A DNA stretch of 64,000 bases from CAVSRC01 sp963743015 (GCA_963743015.1 CAVUOD010000031.1:186001-250000); one strand, 5' to 3'; positions 43,877 to 53,218 are shown, numbered from the stretch's first letter. The notes: a model not told the origin generated them from the letters alone. Numbers and translations are program-made.

Positions 43877-45514
43877 ATGGCACAGAGCATCGGCAACTAT
43901 CTCATCCAGCGGCTCGCCGAGAATGGCATCGGTCATGTCTTCGGCGTCCCCGGCGATTACGTGCTTACCTTCTTCAAGCAGATGGAAGAGAGCCCGCTTG
44001 CGGTAGTCAATACCTCGGACGAGCAGGGTGCCGGCTTCGCCGCCGACGCCTATGCGCGGGTGACCGGGCTCGGTTGCGCGTGCATCACCTATTGCGTCGG
44101 CGGGCTGAAGATCGCCAATGCGGCGGCGCAGGCCTTTGCCGAGCGCTCGCCGGTGGTCATCATCAGCGGTGCGCCGGGCACCCACGAGAAGAGCCGCGGC
44201 CCGCTGCTGCACCACACCGTGCGCGGCTTCGACACCCAGTTGCGCGTCTTCGAGCAGCTGACCGTCGCCCAGGCCGTGCTCGACGATCCGGCGAGCGCGG
44301 CTTACGAGATCGAGCGCGTGCTCGCCGCAGCGCGCCGGCACAGCCGCCCGGTCTATATCGAGATCCCGCGCAACATGACCATCGCCGAGATCGGCCCGTT
44401 GCATCGCCGCCTGCCGGCGGAAGAGCCGGGCGATGCGGAAGCGCTGGCGGTGGCGGTTGCCGAGGCGGTCGACCAGATGAGCCGGGCCGAGCGCCCGGTG
44501 ATCCTCGCCGGCGAGGAACTGCACCGCTTCGGTCTCCAGGCGGCGCTTGCGACAATCGTCCACAAGACCGGCATTCCGGTCGCCGCCACCATCACCGGCA
44601 AGTCGGTCTTCCCCGAATCCGATCCCGCCTATCTCGGCGTCTACGAGGGCGCCATGGGCCGCGATGCGGTGCGCGACTATGTCGAGAAGAGCGATTGCCA
44701 GGTGCTGCTCGGCGCCCAGCTCACCGACATGAATCTCGGCGTCTATACGGCGCGCATCGACCGGCGCTACGCCATCTATGCCGCCAGCGACCGCATAGCG
44801 ATCGGCCACCACAGCTTCGACGGCGTCGGCATGGCCGATTTCGTCGGCGGCCTCGCCGACCATCCCTGGCAGAAGCGGTCCGTGCCGCCATTCGAGCATC
44901 CGGAGCATCCCGGCCTGTTCAATCCGTCCGACAAGGCGATGACCGTCGAGGCGCTGTTCCGCCAGGTGAACGCCTTTCTTGAAGACGACATGGTGGTGAT
45001 CTCCGATACCGGCGATGCGCTGTTCGGCGCCGAGGACCTGCACATAGCCAACAGCGTGCATTTCCTGGCGCCGGCCTATTACTGCTCGCTCGGCTTCGCC
45101 GTGCCGGCGGCGCTCGGCGTCAAGGCGGCCAGGCCCGACCTCCGGCCGCTGGTGCTGGTCGGCGACGGCGCCTTCCAGATGAGCGGCATGGAGGTGGGCT
45201 CGATCATCCGCTATGGCGGCAACCCGATCATCGTCGTGCTCGACAATCAAGGCTACGGCACCGAGCGGCCGATGATCGACGGCGCCTTCAACGACGTCGC
45301 CACCTGGCATTTCTGGAAGATTCCGGAAGTGCTCGGCGCCGGGCTGGGCATCAAGGTGACCACCGAGATCGAGATGGATGCGGCGCTGAAACGCGCCCGC
45401 GAGAACAGCGACGGCGTGTCGATCATCCAGGTGATGCTCGACCGCAACGACCATTCGCCGGCGCTGCAGCGGCTCACCGCCAAGATCGGCGAGCGCGCCC
45501 GCGGCAAGGCGTGA
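43877..45514 (+). CDS. Thiamine-diphosphate-dependent 2-keto-acid decarboxylase (indolepyruvate/pyruvate decarboxylase type)
   Basis: 545 residues. PYR domain: GIGHVFGVPGDYVLTFFKQM and VVNTSDEQGAGFAADAYAR with the activating Glu; VGGLKIANAAAQAFAERSPV follows. ThDP-binding domain: VLVGDGAFQMSGMEVGSIIR to VVLDNQGYGTERPM (GDG...N). The length and absence of acetolactate-synthase FAD features favour a non-oxidative decarboxylase of pyruvate, phenylpyruvate or indolepyruvate. An indolepyruvate role would give indole-3-acetaldehyde and hence auxin, but the substrate is not decided by sequence. ATG 43877 follows GGGGAAGGA. Confidence 0.85.
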   Translation: MAQSIGNYLIQRLAENGIGHVFGVPGDYVLTFFKQMEESPLAVVNTSDEQGAGFAADAYARVTGLGCACITYCVGGLKIANAAAQAFAERSPVVIISGAPGTHEKSRGPLLHHTVRGFDTQLRVFEQLTVAQAVLDDPASAAYEIERVLAAARRHSRPVYIEIPRNMTIAEIGPLHRRLPAEEPGDAEALAVAVAEAVDQMSRAERPVILAGEELHRFGLQAALATIVHKTGIPVAATITGKSVFPESDPAYLGVYEGAMGRDAVRDYVEKSDCQVLLGAQLTDMNLGVYTARIDRRYAIYAASDRIAIGHHSFDGVGMADFVGGLADHPWQKRSVPPFEHPEHPGLFNPSDKAMTVEALFRQVNAFLEDDMVVISDTGDALFGAEDLHIANSVHFLAPAYYCSLGFAVPAALGVKAARPDLRPLVLVGDGAFQMSGMEVGSIIRYGGNPIIVVLDNQGYGTERPMIDGAFNDVATWHFWKIPEVLGAGLGIKVTTEIEMDAALKRARENSDGVSIIQVMLDRNDHSPALQRLTAKIGERARGKA

Positions 45515-45636
45515 GCGGCCGGGGTGCGCCCGGCGCCTGTGACCGGCGTCATCGGCAGGCTTTGTGAATCGGCGTAAAAAGCTCTAAATCTCTGCCCGGG
45601 AGTTCCCGGAGGGGGTATCCACAGGAGGAGTCCAAA

Positions 45637-46080
45637 ATGCGGTTTTTTAATCGGTTTCGCTCGGGTCTCATTGCGCTCATCGCCATTGCCGGTGCCAGCC
45701 TGGCGGCGTCTTCGGCCCTGGCCGACAGCGGCTCGATCAGCATCACCATCGTCAAGGGCGGCTTCTTCATCGGCGCTTCGGCCGGCAGCGGTACGCTGAC
45801 CTTCCATGGCCGCCATTATCCGCTCGATATCGGCGGCATCAGCGGCGGCCTCGTGCTCGGCGCGGCGAAAGCCGAGCTCTACGGCAGGGTCAGCCATATC
45901 AGCCGTCCGTCCGATGTCGCCGGTGTCTATGGCGCGGTCGGCGCGGGCGCCGCCGGCATCAAGGGCAAGGGCGTGATCCTGCTCAAGAACCCGAAGGGCG
46001 CGTTGCTCGAGTTGCAGGGCCGCCAGCAGGGCCTGATGATCAATGCCGATCTTTCCGGCATGGCAATCGGCCTGAAATAG
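45637..46080 (+). CDS. Exported glycine/alanine-rich hypothetical protein
   Basis: 147 residues from ATG 45637 behind AGGAGGAGT. Signal peptide MRFFNRFRSGLIALIAIAGA then SLAASSALAD. The mature part is built of short beta-like Gly-rich stretches: ITIVKGGFFIGASAGSG, YPLDIGGISGGLVLGAAKAE, VYGAVGAGAAGIKGKGVIL. It resembles small secreted or outer-membrane-associated proteins, but I recognise no named family with confidence. Monocistronic. Confidence 0.7.
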   Translation: MRFFNRFRSGLIALIAIAGASLAASSALADSGSISITIVKGGFFIGASAGSGTLTFHGRHYPLDIGGISGGLVLGAAKAELYGRVSHISRPSDVAGVYGAVGAGAAGIKGKGVILLKNPKGALLELQGRQQGLMINADLSGMAIGLK

Positions 46081-46159
46081 GCGCGAACCGAACCGGTGCG
46101 GTGGCGGGCAGTCTGGTCGCCGCCGCTTTTTCTCTCAACCAAGCGGCGAGGGCATCTCC

Positions 46160-46478
46160 ATGGCTTCCCCGAAATGGGCAGGCATGAGCACGGCGCCGCG
46201 TGACGGCAGCCTGGTTCTGGTGCGCGTGCGCGCCAGCGAACAGGGACCGGCCGAGATCGACGCGGTGCGCTGGGCGGTGTCGGCGCGCTCCGGCGAGGAG
46301 GGCTGGGTCGCCAACGATTCCGATCCCTTCGCCCGCGTCGTCTATGGCGAGGGCGAGCTTGCCGGCTGGTCGCCGCTCCCCACCCAGATGCCGGCGCTGC
46401 GCTCCGACGCGGCTTGCCGCCGGCGACCCGCCGCCTCGCTCCGACACGCCCGACGAGGCGGACGGGGGCGGGATCTGA
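46160..46478 (+). CDS. Small hypothetical protein, frameshifted; C-terminal part duplicated downstream
   Basis: ATG 46160 gives MASPKWAGMSTAPRDGSLVL, VRWAVSARSGEEGWVANDSD and PFARVVYGEGELAGWSPLPT. Near 46410 the frame changes and the natural end is AAGDPPPRSDTPDEADGGGI at 46478; the span is 3n+1. The last 170 bases recur at 47448-47610 on the far side of the AraC gene. The STAPRDG...LAGWSPLP arrangement resembles small proteins found singly in Rhizobiales; function unknown. Confidence 0.65.
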
Positions 46479-46550
46479 GGGGCTGAGCAAGGCCGATCAA
46501 ATGCGGTGCTTCGCGGGGGCGTATGGGTTCGCCGCTGTCGTGAGGACCCA

Positions 46551-47390
46551 ATGACGCCCGTGATCCGCGCCCTCTGGTACATCGAGCATGAGAACGCCGA
46601 GGACATCACCCTCGACGCCATCGCCGAGGTGGCCGGTGTGTCGCGCTTTCACATGTCGCGGGCATTCGGTGCGGCGACCGGACTGACCGTCATCCGCTAT
46701 GTGCGCGCCCGTCGGCTCAGCCAGGCGGCGCAATCGCTGGCGGCGGGCGCATCGGACATTCTCTCCGTTGCGCTTGATGCCGGATACGGTTCCCACGAGG
46801 CATTCACGCGCGCTTTCCGCGACCAGTTCGGCCTGACGCCGGAACAGGTGCGCGGTCAGCGCCACTGTCGAAACCTTCAACTCGTGGAGCCGATCAAAAT
46901 GGACAAGACGGACTTCGTTGAACTGCGACCGCCGCGCTTCGAGGACGGCGCGGCCCTGGTGGTCGCCGGACTGGCCGAGCGCTACACCGGCGAAACCATG
47001 GCGGCAATCCCCGGTCTGTGGCAGCGTTTCGCCGCGCACATTGGCAATGTGCCCGGACAGCAGGGCGATGCCGGTTATGGCATCGTCGCTTCGGGAGAAG
47101 AGGGGGTCGAGGGCTTCCGCTACATGGCGGGCGTCGCGGTCGCCGATCCGTCGCGCGTGCCGAGGGACCTGGAGGTCATGCCCATCCCAGCGCACCGCTA
47201 CGCGGTCTTTCATCATGCCGGCCATGTTTCCGAGATCCGCACCACCATGCACGCCATCTGGAACAAGTGGCTGCCTGAGTCGGGCTACGAGGCGGCGGGA
47301 GACCCGGACTTCTTCGAGAAGTACGGCACGGCGTTTGATCCGCGCACCGGCCTCGGCGGGTTCGAGATCTGGCTGCCAATCAAGGCCTGA
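46551..47390 (+). CDS. AraC-family regulator with GyrI-like effector domain
   Basis: 279 residues. Two N-terminal helix-turn-helix units of the AraC type (LDAIAEVAGVSRFHMSRAFG and ILSVALDAGYGSHEAFTRAF, then FGLTPEQVRGQ) are followed by a GyrI/SoxR-effector-like domain (VELRPPRFEDGAALVVAGLA, YAVFHHAGHVSEIRTTM, GGFEIWLPIKA) that binds small molecules in Rob/BmrR-like proteins. ATG 46551 has TGAGGA upstream. Direct repeats of about 165 bases flank it, so it may have entered the locus later. Confidence 0.9.
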   Translation: MTPVIRALWYIEHENAEDITLDAIAEVAGVSRFHMSRAFGAATGLTVIRYVRARRLSQAAQSLAAGASDILSVALDAGYGSHEAFTRAFRDQFGLTPEQVRGQRHCRNLQLVEPIKMDKTDFVELRPPRFEDGAALVVAGLAERYTGETMAAIPGLWQRFAAHIGNVPGQQGDAGYGIVASGEEGVEGFRYMAGVAVADPSRVPRDLEVMPIPAHRYAVFHHAGHVSEIRTTMHAIWNKWLPESGYEAAGDPDFFEKYGTAFDPRTGLGGFEIWLPIKA

Positions 47391-47447
47391 GCCTGCAACG
47401 GTGACCGTCCCCTTTTTCGGGGGCGGTCGCCAAGCCGAGCCGAGCAG

Positions 47448-47610
47448 GTCGACGCCAACGATTCCGATCCCTTCGCCCGCGTCGCCTATGGCGAAGGCGA
47501 GATTGTGGGCTGGTCGCCGCGCCGGCGCTCCACTCCGAGCGCATCGCCGCCGGCGACCCGCCACCGGCCCACCACGCTCGACGAGGCCGACGGCGGCGGG
47601 ATCTGAGGGG
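47448..47610 (+). pseudogene. Duplicated C-terminal fragment of the 46160 gene
   Basis: From gacgccaacgattccgatcc to gggatctgagggg this stretch repeats 46309-46484 with scattered substitutions and small indels: the same VxANDSDPFARV-x-YGEGE...GWSP, AAGDPPP and DEADGGGI ends are readable, but there is no start codon or complete frame. A weak GACCG hairpin (about 47403-47430) lies between the AraC stop and this fragment. Nothing else is seen in the gap 47391-47718. Confidence 0.75.
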
Positions 47611-47718
47611 CGGGGGTGATCCGCTTCACAGACGCGACCCGCCTATTCGCTTAAGCCCTGCACATATGCTCCGGCCCTCGGCCGGGAGCGCACCATTCAT
47701 CTTGCAGAGAGCAGACCC

Positions 47719-48573
47719 ATGCATGCCGTTTCCAACGGCCCCGCCCGAGCCGGGCTCGTCTATGCGATCGCCATCGGACTGGCCGTCCTGATCGCAGCCT
47801 TCGCCGGCCGGATCGGCGCGAGCGCGCCATTGGTGACGATGCTGACGCCGGCCGTTGCCGTCGTTCTTGTGATGCTGGCGACCGGCGAGGCACGATCGCG
47901 TTCCGCCAGGCGCGCGCTGGGGCTCGTGCGCCTGGGGCTCCGTGGCTGGCCGCTCGCCATCCTGGTTCCGGCGCTGGTTCTTCTGGCCAGCTATGCCGCC
48001 ATCTGGGCGCTCGGTCTCGGCACGCTGATGCCGCCCGCGTTCACGCGCAGCCTGCCGGCAACCCTTGTCCACACGGCTATCGGTTTCGCAATCGGCATGG
48101 TGCTGGCGATGGGTGAGGAGGTCGGCTGGCGCGGCTACATGCTGCCGCGCCTTGTCGCCATCGGCCCGCTCCGCGCCATGCTGCTGGTCGGCCTGCTGCA
48201 CGGCATCTGGCACCTGCCGCTGATCCTGATGACGCCCTACTACCACCACGACGGCAATCTGCTCTTCGTCGTGCCGCTCTTCCTCGTCACGCTGACGCTG
48301 GCTGGCGTCTTCTACGGCTGGCTGCGGCTGACGACGGGCAGCGTCTGGCCGGTTGCGCTCGCCCACGCCGTTTTCAACGACGTCCTTGATGCGCTGAACG
48401 GCGTGACCGTCGCCAACGTGCCGGGCGCGCTGGAATATGTCGGCGGCGAGAGCGGCGTTTTGGTCATCGCGGGCCTGGTGGCCATTGCGGTCTTTGTCGC
48501 ACGGCGCATCCGGATCGGTGATGTGGCCGGGAAGGGTGCGCTGCTCGCGCTTCCTGCCACGGGATCACGGTAA
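47719..48573 (+). CDS. CPBP-family intramembrane protease
   Basis: A 284-residue membrane protein with about eight hydrophobic segments. Protease motifs: MGEEVGWRGYMLPRLVA (EExxxR), GLLHGIWHLPLILM and VALAHAVFNDVLDAL (HxxxND). ATG 47719 (MHAVSNGPARAGLVYA) follows GCAGAGAGCAGA. It is a distant relative of the CPBP protein at 27401. No lantibiotic or prenylation partner is adjacent. Confidence 0.88.
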   Translation: MHAVSNGPARAGLVYAIAIGLAVLIAAFAGRIGASAPLVTMLTPAVAVVLVMLATGEARSRSARRALGLVRLGLRGWPLAILVPALVLLASYAAIWALGLGTLMPPAFTRSLPATLVHTAIGFAIGMVLAMGEEVGWRGYMLPRLVAIGPLRAMLLVGLLHGIWHLPLILMTPYYHHDGNLLFVVPLFLVTLTLAGVFYGWLRLTTGSVWPVALAHAVFNDVLDALNGVTVANVPGALEYVGGESGVLVIAGLVAIAVFVARRIRIGDVAGKGALLALPATGSR

Positions 48574-48591
48574 GGTGTGCCCCGTCCGCCC

Positions 48592-49374
48592 TCACGCCGC
48601 CAGCCAGCCGCCGTCCATGGTGATCAGCGAGCCGGTCATGTTGCGCGCCGCGTCGGAGCACAGGAACACCGCAAGCCCGCCGATCTCCTCGACCGTGACG
48701 AACTGCTTGGTCGGCTGGGCCTTGAGCATGACGTCGTTCTTCACCTGCTCGGCGGTCATGTTGCGCGCCTTCATGGTGTCGGGGATCTGCTTCTCGACCA
48801 GCGGCGTCCACACATAGCCGGGGCAGAGCGCGTTGACCGTGATGCCCTGTTCGGCCGTCTCCAGCGCCACAGCCTTGGTCAGCCCGGCAATGCCATGCTT
48901 GGCAGCGGTATACGCCGACTTGAAGGGTGAGGAGACCAGCGCATGGGCGCTTGCCGTCATGATGATGCGGCCCCAGCCCTTGGCGCGCATCCTCGGCAGA
49001 GCGGCGCGGATGCAGTGGAAGGCCGAGGACAGGTTGATGGCGATGATGGCGTTCCACTTGTCGATGGGGAACTCGTCCACCGGCGCCACATGCTGGATGC
49101 CGGCATTGGGGCAGAGCACGTCGATGGCGCCGAACTCCTTCTCGGCGTCGGCGATCATGGCGGCGATCTCGTCCGGCCTTTGCATGTCGGCCGGCGAATA
49201 GCGCACCTCGACGCCGAAGGAATTGGCGATCTCGTTGCGCAGCGTCTCGATCGCGGTCTGGTCGCCGAAGCCGTTGAGCACGATGTTGCAGCCCTCGTGG
49301 GCGAGAGCGGTGGCGAGCCCCAAGCCGATTCCCGACGTCGAACCGGTAATCAGTGCAGTCTTGTCCTTGAGCAT
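48592..49374 (-). CDS. bdhA: 3-Hydroxybutyrate dehydrogenase
   Basis: 260 residues, NAD-dependent SDR oxidising D-3-hydroxybutyrate to acetoacetate, the entry to re-use of polyhydroxybutyrate. Motifs: TALITGSTSGIGLGLATALA, PNAGIQHVAPVDEFPIDKWN, MTASAHALVSSPFKSAYTAA then KHGIAGLTKAVALE, and LCPGYVWTPLVEKQIPDTMK, a segment characteristic of BdhA. The usual NNAG reads CPNAG. ATG 49374 has GGGGAAGGA upstream. The PHB synthesis genes phaR/phaA/phaB are 12 kb away. Confidence 0.93.
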   Translation of the reverse strand: MLKDKTALITGSTSGIGLGLATALAHEGCNIVLNGFGDQTAIETLRNEIANSFGVEVRYSPADMQRPDEIAAMIADAEKEFGAIDVLCPNAGIQHVAPVDEFPIDKWNAIIAINLSSAFHCIRAALPRMRAKGWGRIIMTASAHALVSSPFKSAYTAAKHGIAGLTKAVALETAEQGITVNALCPGYVWTPLVEKQIPDTMKARNMTAEQVKNDVMLKAQPTKQFVTVEEIGGLAVFLCSDAARNMTGSLITMDGGWLAA

Positions 49375-49536
49375 GGCATCCTTCCCCCTTGAGCGTGTCC
49401 GCCAACCTATATATTGCAGCGCAGCATGGGCGGAAAGGATGCGCGGCGCTTCTCCGCGGCCTATATGCAGCGGCATGGGGGAAAACCCGGGTCGGTTCGT
49501 CTTGGCGGACCGCCGGTGCTAGAGTTGTAAGCCGAG

Positions 49537-50037
49537 ATGACAGCGATCAGCCCAGTCCTGGAACATCGTGAACACGACCATGCGCGCTGCGCGGCAGAAG
49601 CGATCGGCCATGCCGAGGAAACCTGCGCGCGCCAGGGCCTGCGCTTCACGGCGCAGCGCCGGCAGGTGCTGGAGGCGCTGCTGGAGAGCCACGTGCCGGC
49701 CTCGGCCTATGACGTGATCGACCGGCTGGCGACCACCGACCACCGGCCGGCGCCGATCTCGGTCTACCGGGCGCTCGATTTCCTGGTCGAGCACAATCTC
49801 GCCCACCGCATCGAATCGAAGAACGCCTATATCGCCTGCGATCGCGGCGACGACTGCGCGCCGGGCGCCACGCTCTTCCTCATCTGCGACAAGTGCGGCG
49901 CCGCGGCGGAAGCCTCGTCCGAGGCGCTCGGCCGCCTGGTCAATGCGGAGACGCTCAACCGCGGCTTCCTGCCGCGCCAGCAGGTGCTCGAGGTCCGCGG
50001 CCTGTGCGCCCGCTGCCGGGCCGCCGCCAAGGCATGA
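49537..50037 (+). CDS. zur: Fur-family regulator, Zur-like
   Basis: 166 residues. DNA-binding part LRFTAQRRQVLEALLESHVP, ASAYDVIDRLATTDHRPAPI and SVYRALDFLVEHNLAHRIE. Zinc-binding cysteines: FLICDKCGAAAEAS and VRGLCARCRAA, the structural C4 site. The short N-terminal extension HREHDHARCAAEAIGH carries extra His/Cys. The pattern fits Zur rather than Fur/Irr; the symbol is my best guess. It is followed by the repeat region that precedes ispG. Confidence 0.8.
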   Translation: MTAISPVLEHREHDHARCAAEAIGHAEETCARQGLRFTAQRRQVLEALLESHVPASAYDVIDRLATTDHRPAPISVYRALDFLVEHNLAHRIESKNAYIACDRGDDCAPGATLFLICDKCGAAAEASSEALGRLVNAETLNRGFLPRQQVLEVRGLCARCRAAAKA

Positions 50038-50102
50038 CCGGCATGGGACTCAGCACATGCCACGAGGCCAGGAGAGGGTTTGGGCACGGCCGCACGACTG
50101 TC

Positions 50103-50260
50103 ATGACCCCCACCTGTCCTCCCCCTTTCAGGGGGAGGGAGAATGTGCGGTGGCACCCTGGCCCTTCTCGGCGTCTCGTCTTGCATGAGCGCCCAATGAG
50201 TGGTGATAGAGGCTCGGTCTTCTCCTCCTCCCCCTGAAAGGGGGAGGCTGGGAGGGGGTC
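50103..50260. repeat. Palindromic intergenic repeat pair
   Basis: Two inverted copies of the same unit: tgacccccacctgtcctccc to caggggg on the left (50103-50147) and ctcctccccctgaaaggggg to gggagggggtc on the right (50221-50260), separated by about 70 bases. Same family as 24294-24437. Confidence 0.82.
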
Positions 50261-50283
50261 GCTTTCCGTCAATGGTCTTGAGC

Positions 50284-51559
50284 ATGAGCAATTACCTTTC
50301 CGCGCCGCTGCCCCGCCACGCGACGATTCCCGTGATGGTCGGTGACGTCCAGGTCGGCGGCGGCGCGCCGATCGTCGTCCAGTCGATGACCAATACGGAT
50401 ACGGCGGACATCAATTCCACGGTCGCCCAGGTGGCGGCGCTGGCGCGGGCCGGCTCGGAGCTGGTGCGCGTCACCGTCGACCGCGACGAGGCGGCGGCCG
50501 CGGTGCCGCACATCCGCGACCGGCTGGCGGCGATGAATGTCCATGTGCCGCTCATCGGCGACTTCCACTATATCGGCCACAAGCTTCTGACCGACCATCC
50601 GGCCTCAGCCGAGGCGCTTGCCAAATACCGCATCAATCCCGGCAATGTCGGCTTCGGCGAGAAGCGCGACCGCCAGTTCGCCACCATGGTCGAGGTGGCG
50701 CTGAAGAACGACAAGCCGGTCAGGATCGGGGTCAACTGGGGCTCGCTCGACCAGTCGTTGCTCACCCGCATGATGGACAAGAACGCCAAGTCCGAGAAAC
50801 CGCTGTCGGCGGTCGAGGTCACCCGCCGGGCGATCATCGCCTCGGCGCTCCTCTCGGCTGAAGCCGCGGAGGCGATCGGCCTCGCGGCGGAAAAGATCAT
50901 CCTGTCGGCCAAGGTCAGCCAGGTGCAGGATCTGGTGGCGGTCTATACGGCGCTTGCCGAGAAGTCGAAATACGCCCTCCATCTGGGGCTCACCGAGGCC
51001 GGCATGGGCTCCAAGGGCATCGTCGCCTCTTCGGCCGCCATGGGCCTGCTGCTGCAGCAGGGGATCGGCGACACCATCCGCATTTCGCTCACCCCGGAGC
51101 CCGGCGGTGACCGCACCCGCGAAGTCACGGTCGCGCAGGAGCTCCTGCAGACCATGGGCTTCCGCGATTTCGTGCCGGTGGTCTCGGCCTGTCCGGGCTG
51201 CGGGCGCACCACCTCGACCGTCTTTCAGGAGCTGGCGCGGCGCATCGAGGACGATCTGCGCGCCGCCATGCCGGTGTGGCGCGAGAAATATCCCGGCATC
51301 GAGAGCCTCAAGGTCGCGGTCATGGGCTGCATCGTCAACGGACCGGGCGAATCGAAGCACGCCGATATCGGCATCTCGCTGCCCGGCACCGGCGAGCAGC
51401 CGGCGGCGCCGGTGTTCATCGACGGCAAGAAGGCGGTGACGCTGCGCGGGCCGACGCTGGCGGAAGATTTCCGCAAGCTCGCTCGACGACTATGTCGAGA
51501 AACGTTTCGGCGGTTCCGCGGGCGCTGCCCCGCGCAAGCCGTCGGAAGCGGCGGAGTAA
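50284..51559 (+). CDS. ispG: 4-Hydroxy-3-methylbut-2-en-1-yl diphosphate synthase, frameshifted at 3' end
   Basis: Seventh step of the MEP isoprenoid pathway, an iron-sulfur enzyme. About 424 residues. N terminus LPRHATIPVMVGDVQVGGGA, VVQSMTNTDTADI and RVTVDRDEAAA; the 4Fe-4S ligands lie in VSACPGCGRTT and in KVAVMGCIVNGPGE. Near 51483 the frame changes: removing one base gives KLLDDYVEKRFGGSAGAAPR and the natural stop at 51557-51559. The gene is essential where the MEP pathway is the only route, so this indel is almost certainly a sequence error. ATG 50284 is chosen; ATG 50272 is possible. It supplies precursors for ispA at 57185. Confidence 0.92.
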
Positions 51560-51590
51560 GAATGCGCTGCGATTGAGCAAGGCGTCAGCC

Positions 51591-51627
51591 CTCCTCCCCC
51601 TGGCGGGGGAGGCCGGGAGGGGGTCAG
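51591..51627. repeat. CCTCCCCC-type palindromic repeat, single unit
   Basis: cctcctccccctggcggggg then aggccgggagggggtca; one arm of the same family as at 50103, directly after ispG. Confidence 0.75.
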
Positions 51628-51714
51628 GAACGCGAAGCCACCGCATGCCCCTGCCTCATTTCTTGCGGGCACGGACGTGCCGCCGCAGATGCGGCGGAAT
51701 CGAAAGGAGCCGAA

Positions 51715-51999
51715 ATGCCCAGAAGCACGAGAAGCGACGCGGAGGCGCGATACGCCAAGACCCAGGCGCGGCAGCGCGAGGCGGCCAAGGCGATGAGCGA
51801 CGCCGAGAAGGAGGCCCAGCGGGTCGACGACAACACGGCGCGGCTGAAGGCGCTGCGCCTGGCGCGCGACGCCAAACTTGCCGAAGAGGCGGTCGTTGTC
51901 GCCGAGGCCAAGGCTGCCGAGGTCGCGGCCAAGGCCGCCGCCAAGGTGGCGAAGGGGGCTGCCAAGGCGGTGAAAGCGGCGAAGAAGAAGGTGAAGTAG
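51715..51999 (+). CDS. Lys/Ala-rich histone H1-like small protein
   Basis: 94 residues from ATG 51715 behind AAAGGAG. The N-terminal half is helical and charged (YAKTQARQREAAKAMSDAEK); the C-terminal third is almost pure Ala/Lys (AAKAAAKVAKGAAKAVKAAK then KKVK). This composition is that of bacterial H1-like, DNA- or RNA-binding tails, but compositional bias makes homology calls unsafe. Codon use fits the genome. It stands between two repeat units. Confidence 0.65.
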   Translation: MPRSTRSDAEARYAKTQARQREAAKAMSDAEKEAQRVDDNTARLKALRLARDAKLAEEAVVVAEAKAAEVAAKAAAKVAKGAAKAVKAAKKKVK

Positions 52000-52026
52000 G
52001 GCAGGGCAACGTCCCTTGCTCGCAAA

Positions 52027-52134
52027 CCCTCCCCTTGAGGGGGAGGTTGGGCTCCGTGCTCGCGGCATAGCCCCTCCCTTCCCCCGAATGCGGGGAGGGT
52101 GGCAGGGCCGAAGGCCGAGCCCGGTGGGCGACGG
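52027..52134. repeat. CCTCCCC-type palindromic repeat pair
   Basis: ccctccccttgagggggagg at the left and ccctcccttcccccgaatgc then ggggagggtgg at the right, followed by the ccgaaggccgagcccggtggg tail seen also at 53219. Confidence 0.78.
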
Positions 52135-52237
52135 AGGCCTGCGCAATATCAGGAGCGGTGTAGGGGTTCCGCCCTTTTCCCGTATTGCTACCATGGGCCG
52201 CCGTTCGCGGCCTGCCACAAGGGGGAAGGAGCTACTC

Positions 52238-53197
52238 ATGCGCATCGCTATTGCGACGATTGCCACAGTGGCGGCAATCGCCGTCCCATCCGCCGCACTC
52301 GCCCATTCGCCGAATCCGCACAAGCTGCCGCTCGGCGACGGCAAGCATTCGTCGGGTCCCAAGGCCGGCTATATCTGGGCCTGCCACACGGACCCGAACG
52401 GCCACGGCGCCCAGGTCGACGGACCATGGATCGACAAGGCCGCCGGCACCTTCGACATCACCAGGAAGGCGGTGGTCGACGGCGCGGTCACCTGGCCGCA
52501 CAGCTTCAAGATCGCCGTTTCCGGAGCCAAGCGCATCATCACCTGGGACGACCTGCCCGATTATCCGACCGGCAAGTTCCCGATCGCGCGCTCCGACGAT
52601 GCCTACCGCTACGACCGCAATCCCAACCACATCAAGCGGCAGTCGATGAAGATCACCCTGCCGCTCAATCCGCAGCTTGCCGCCAGGCCGAGCTGCGCGC
52701 CCGGCGCGGTCGGTGTGCTTCTGACCGGCGTGGCGCTGTTCAACGCGCTCGACGCGCCCGGCCGCGATGCGGTCGCCCACGAGACCCAGGATGCCTGCCA
52801 GGGCCACCCGCAGGAGAGCGGCGTCTATCACAATCACAATGTCAGCGTCTGCGCGCTGAAGGAACTCGACTCGGCCTCCGGCCCGTCGAAGCTCATCGGC
52901 TATGCCATCGACGGCTTCGGCATCTACGGCCCGCGCGACGAGAACGGCAGCACGCTGTCCTCGGCCGATCTCGACGCCTGCCACGGCATCACCAGCCCGG
53001 TCGAATGGAACGGCAAGCGCGTCACCATGTATCACTACGTCGCCACGCTCGATTTCCCCTATGACATCGGTTGCCTGCGTGGATCGTGGTCGCAATCGAC
53101 CGTGCGCACGATCAGCGGCCCGCCGCCGCAGTCCGGCCGCGGCCCCGGCGGCGGTCCCGGTCGCGGCCCCGGCGGGCCGCCCCCGCCGCGCGGTTAG
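52238..53197 (+). CDS. Exported YHYH domain protein
   Basis: 319 residues. Signal peptide MRIAIATIATVAAIAVPSAA then LAHSPNPHKL. The body carries the YHYH-family signatures: SGVYHNHNVSVCALKELD, GYAIDGFGIYGPRDENGS and RVTMYHYVATLDFPYDIGCL, plus paired cysteines. It ends in a Gly/Pro/Arg-rich tail (SGRGPGGGPGRGPGGPPPPR). YHYH proteins are often encoded near copper or surface genes; their function is unknown. ATG 52238 follows GGGGGAAGGA. Confidence 0.85.
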   Translation: MRIAIATIATVAAIAVPSAALAHSPNPHKLPLGDGKHSSGPKAGYIWACHTDPNGHGAQVDGPWIDKAAGTFDITRKAVVDGAVTWPHSFKIAVSGAKRIITWDDLPDYPTGKFPIARSDDAYRYDRNPNHIKRQSMKITLPLNPQLAARPSCAPGAVGVLLTGVALFNALDAPGRDAVAHETQDACQGHPQESGVYHNHNVSVCALKELDSASGPSKLIGYAIDGFGIYGPRDENGSTLSSADLDACHGITSPVEWNGKRVTMYHYVATLDFPYDIGCLRGSWSQSTVRTISGPPPQSGRGPGGGPGRGPGGPPPPRG

Positions 53198-53218
53198 GCG
53201 CGGCGCGGTGCCACTTGC

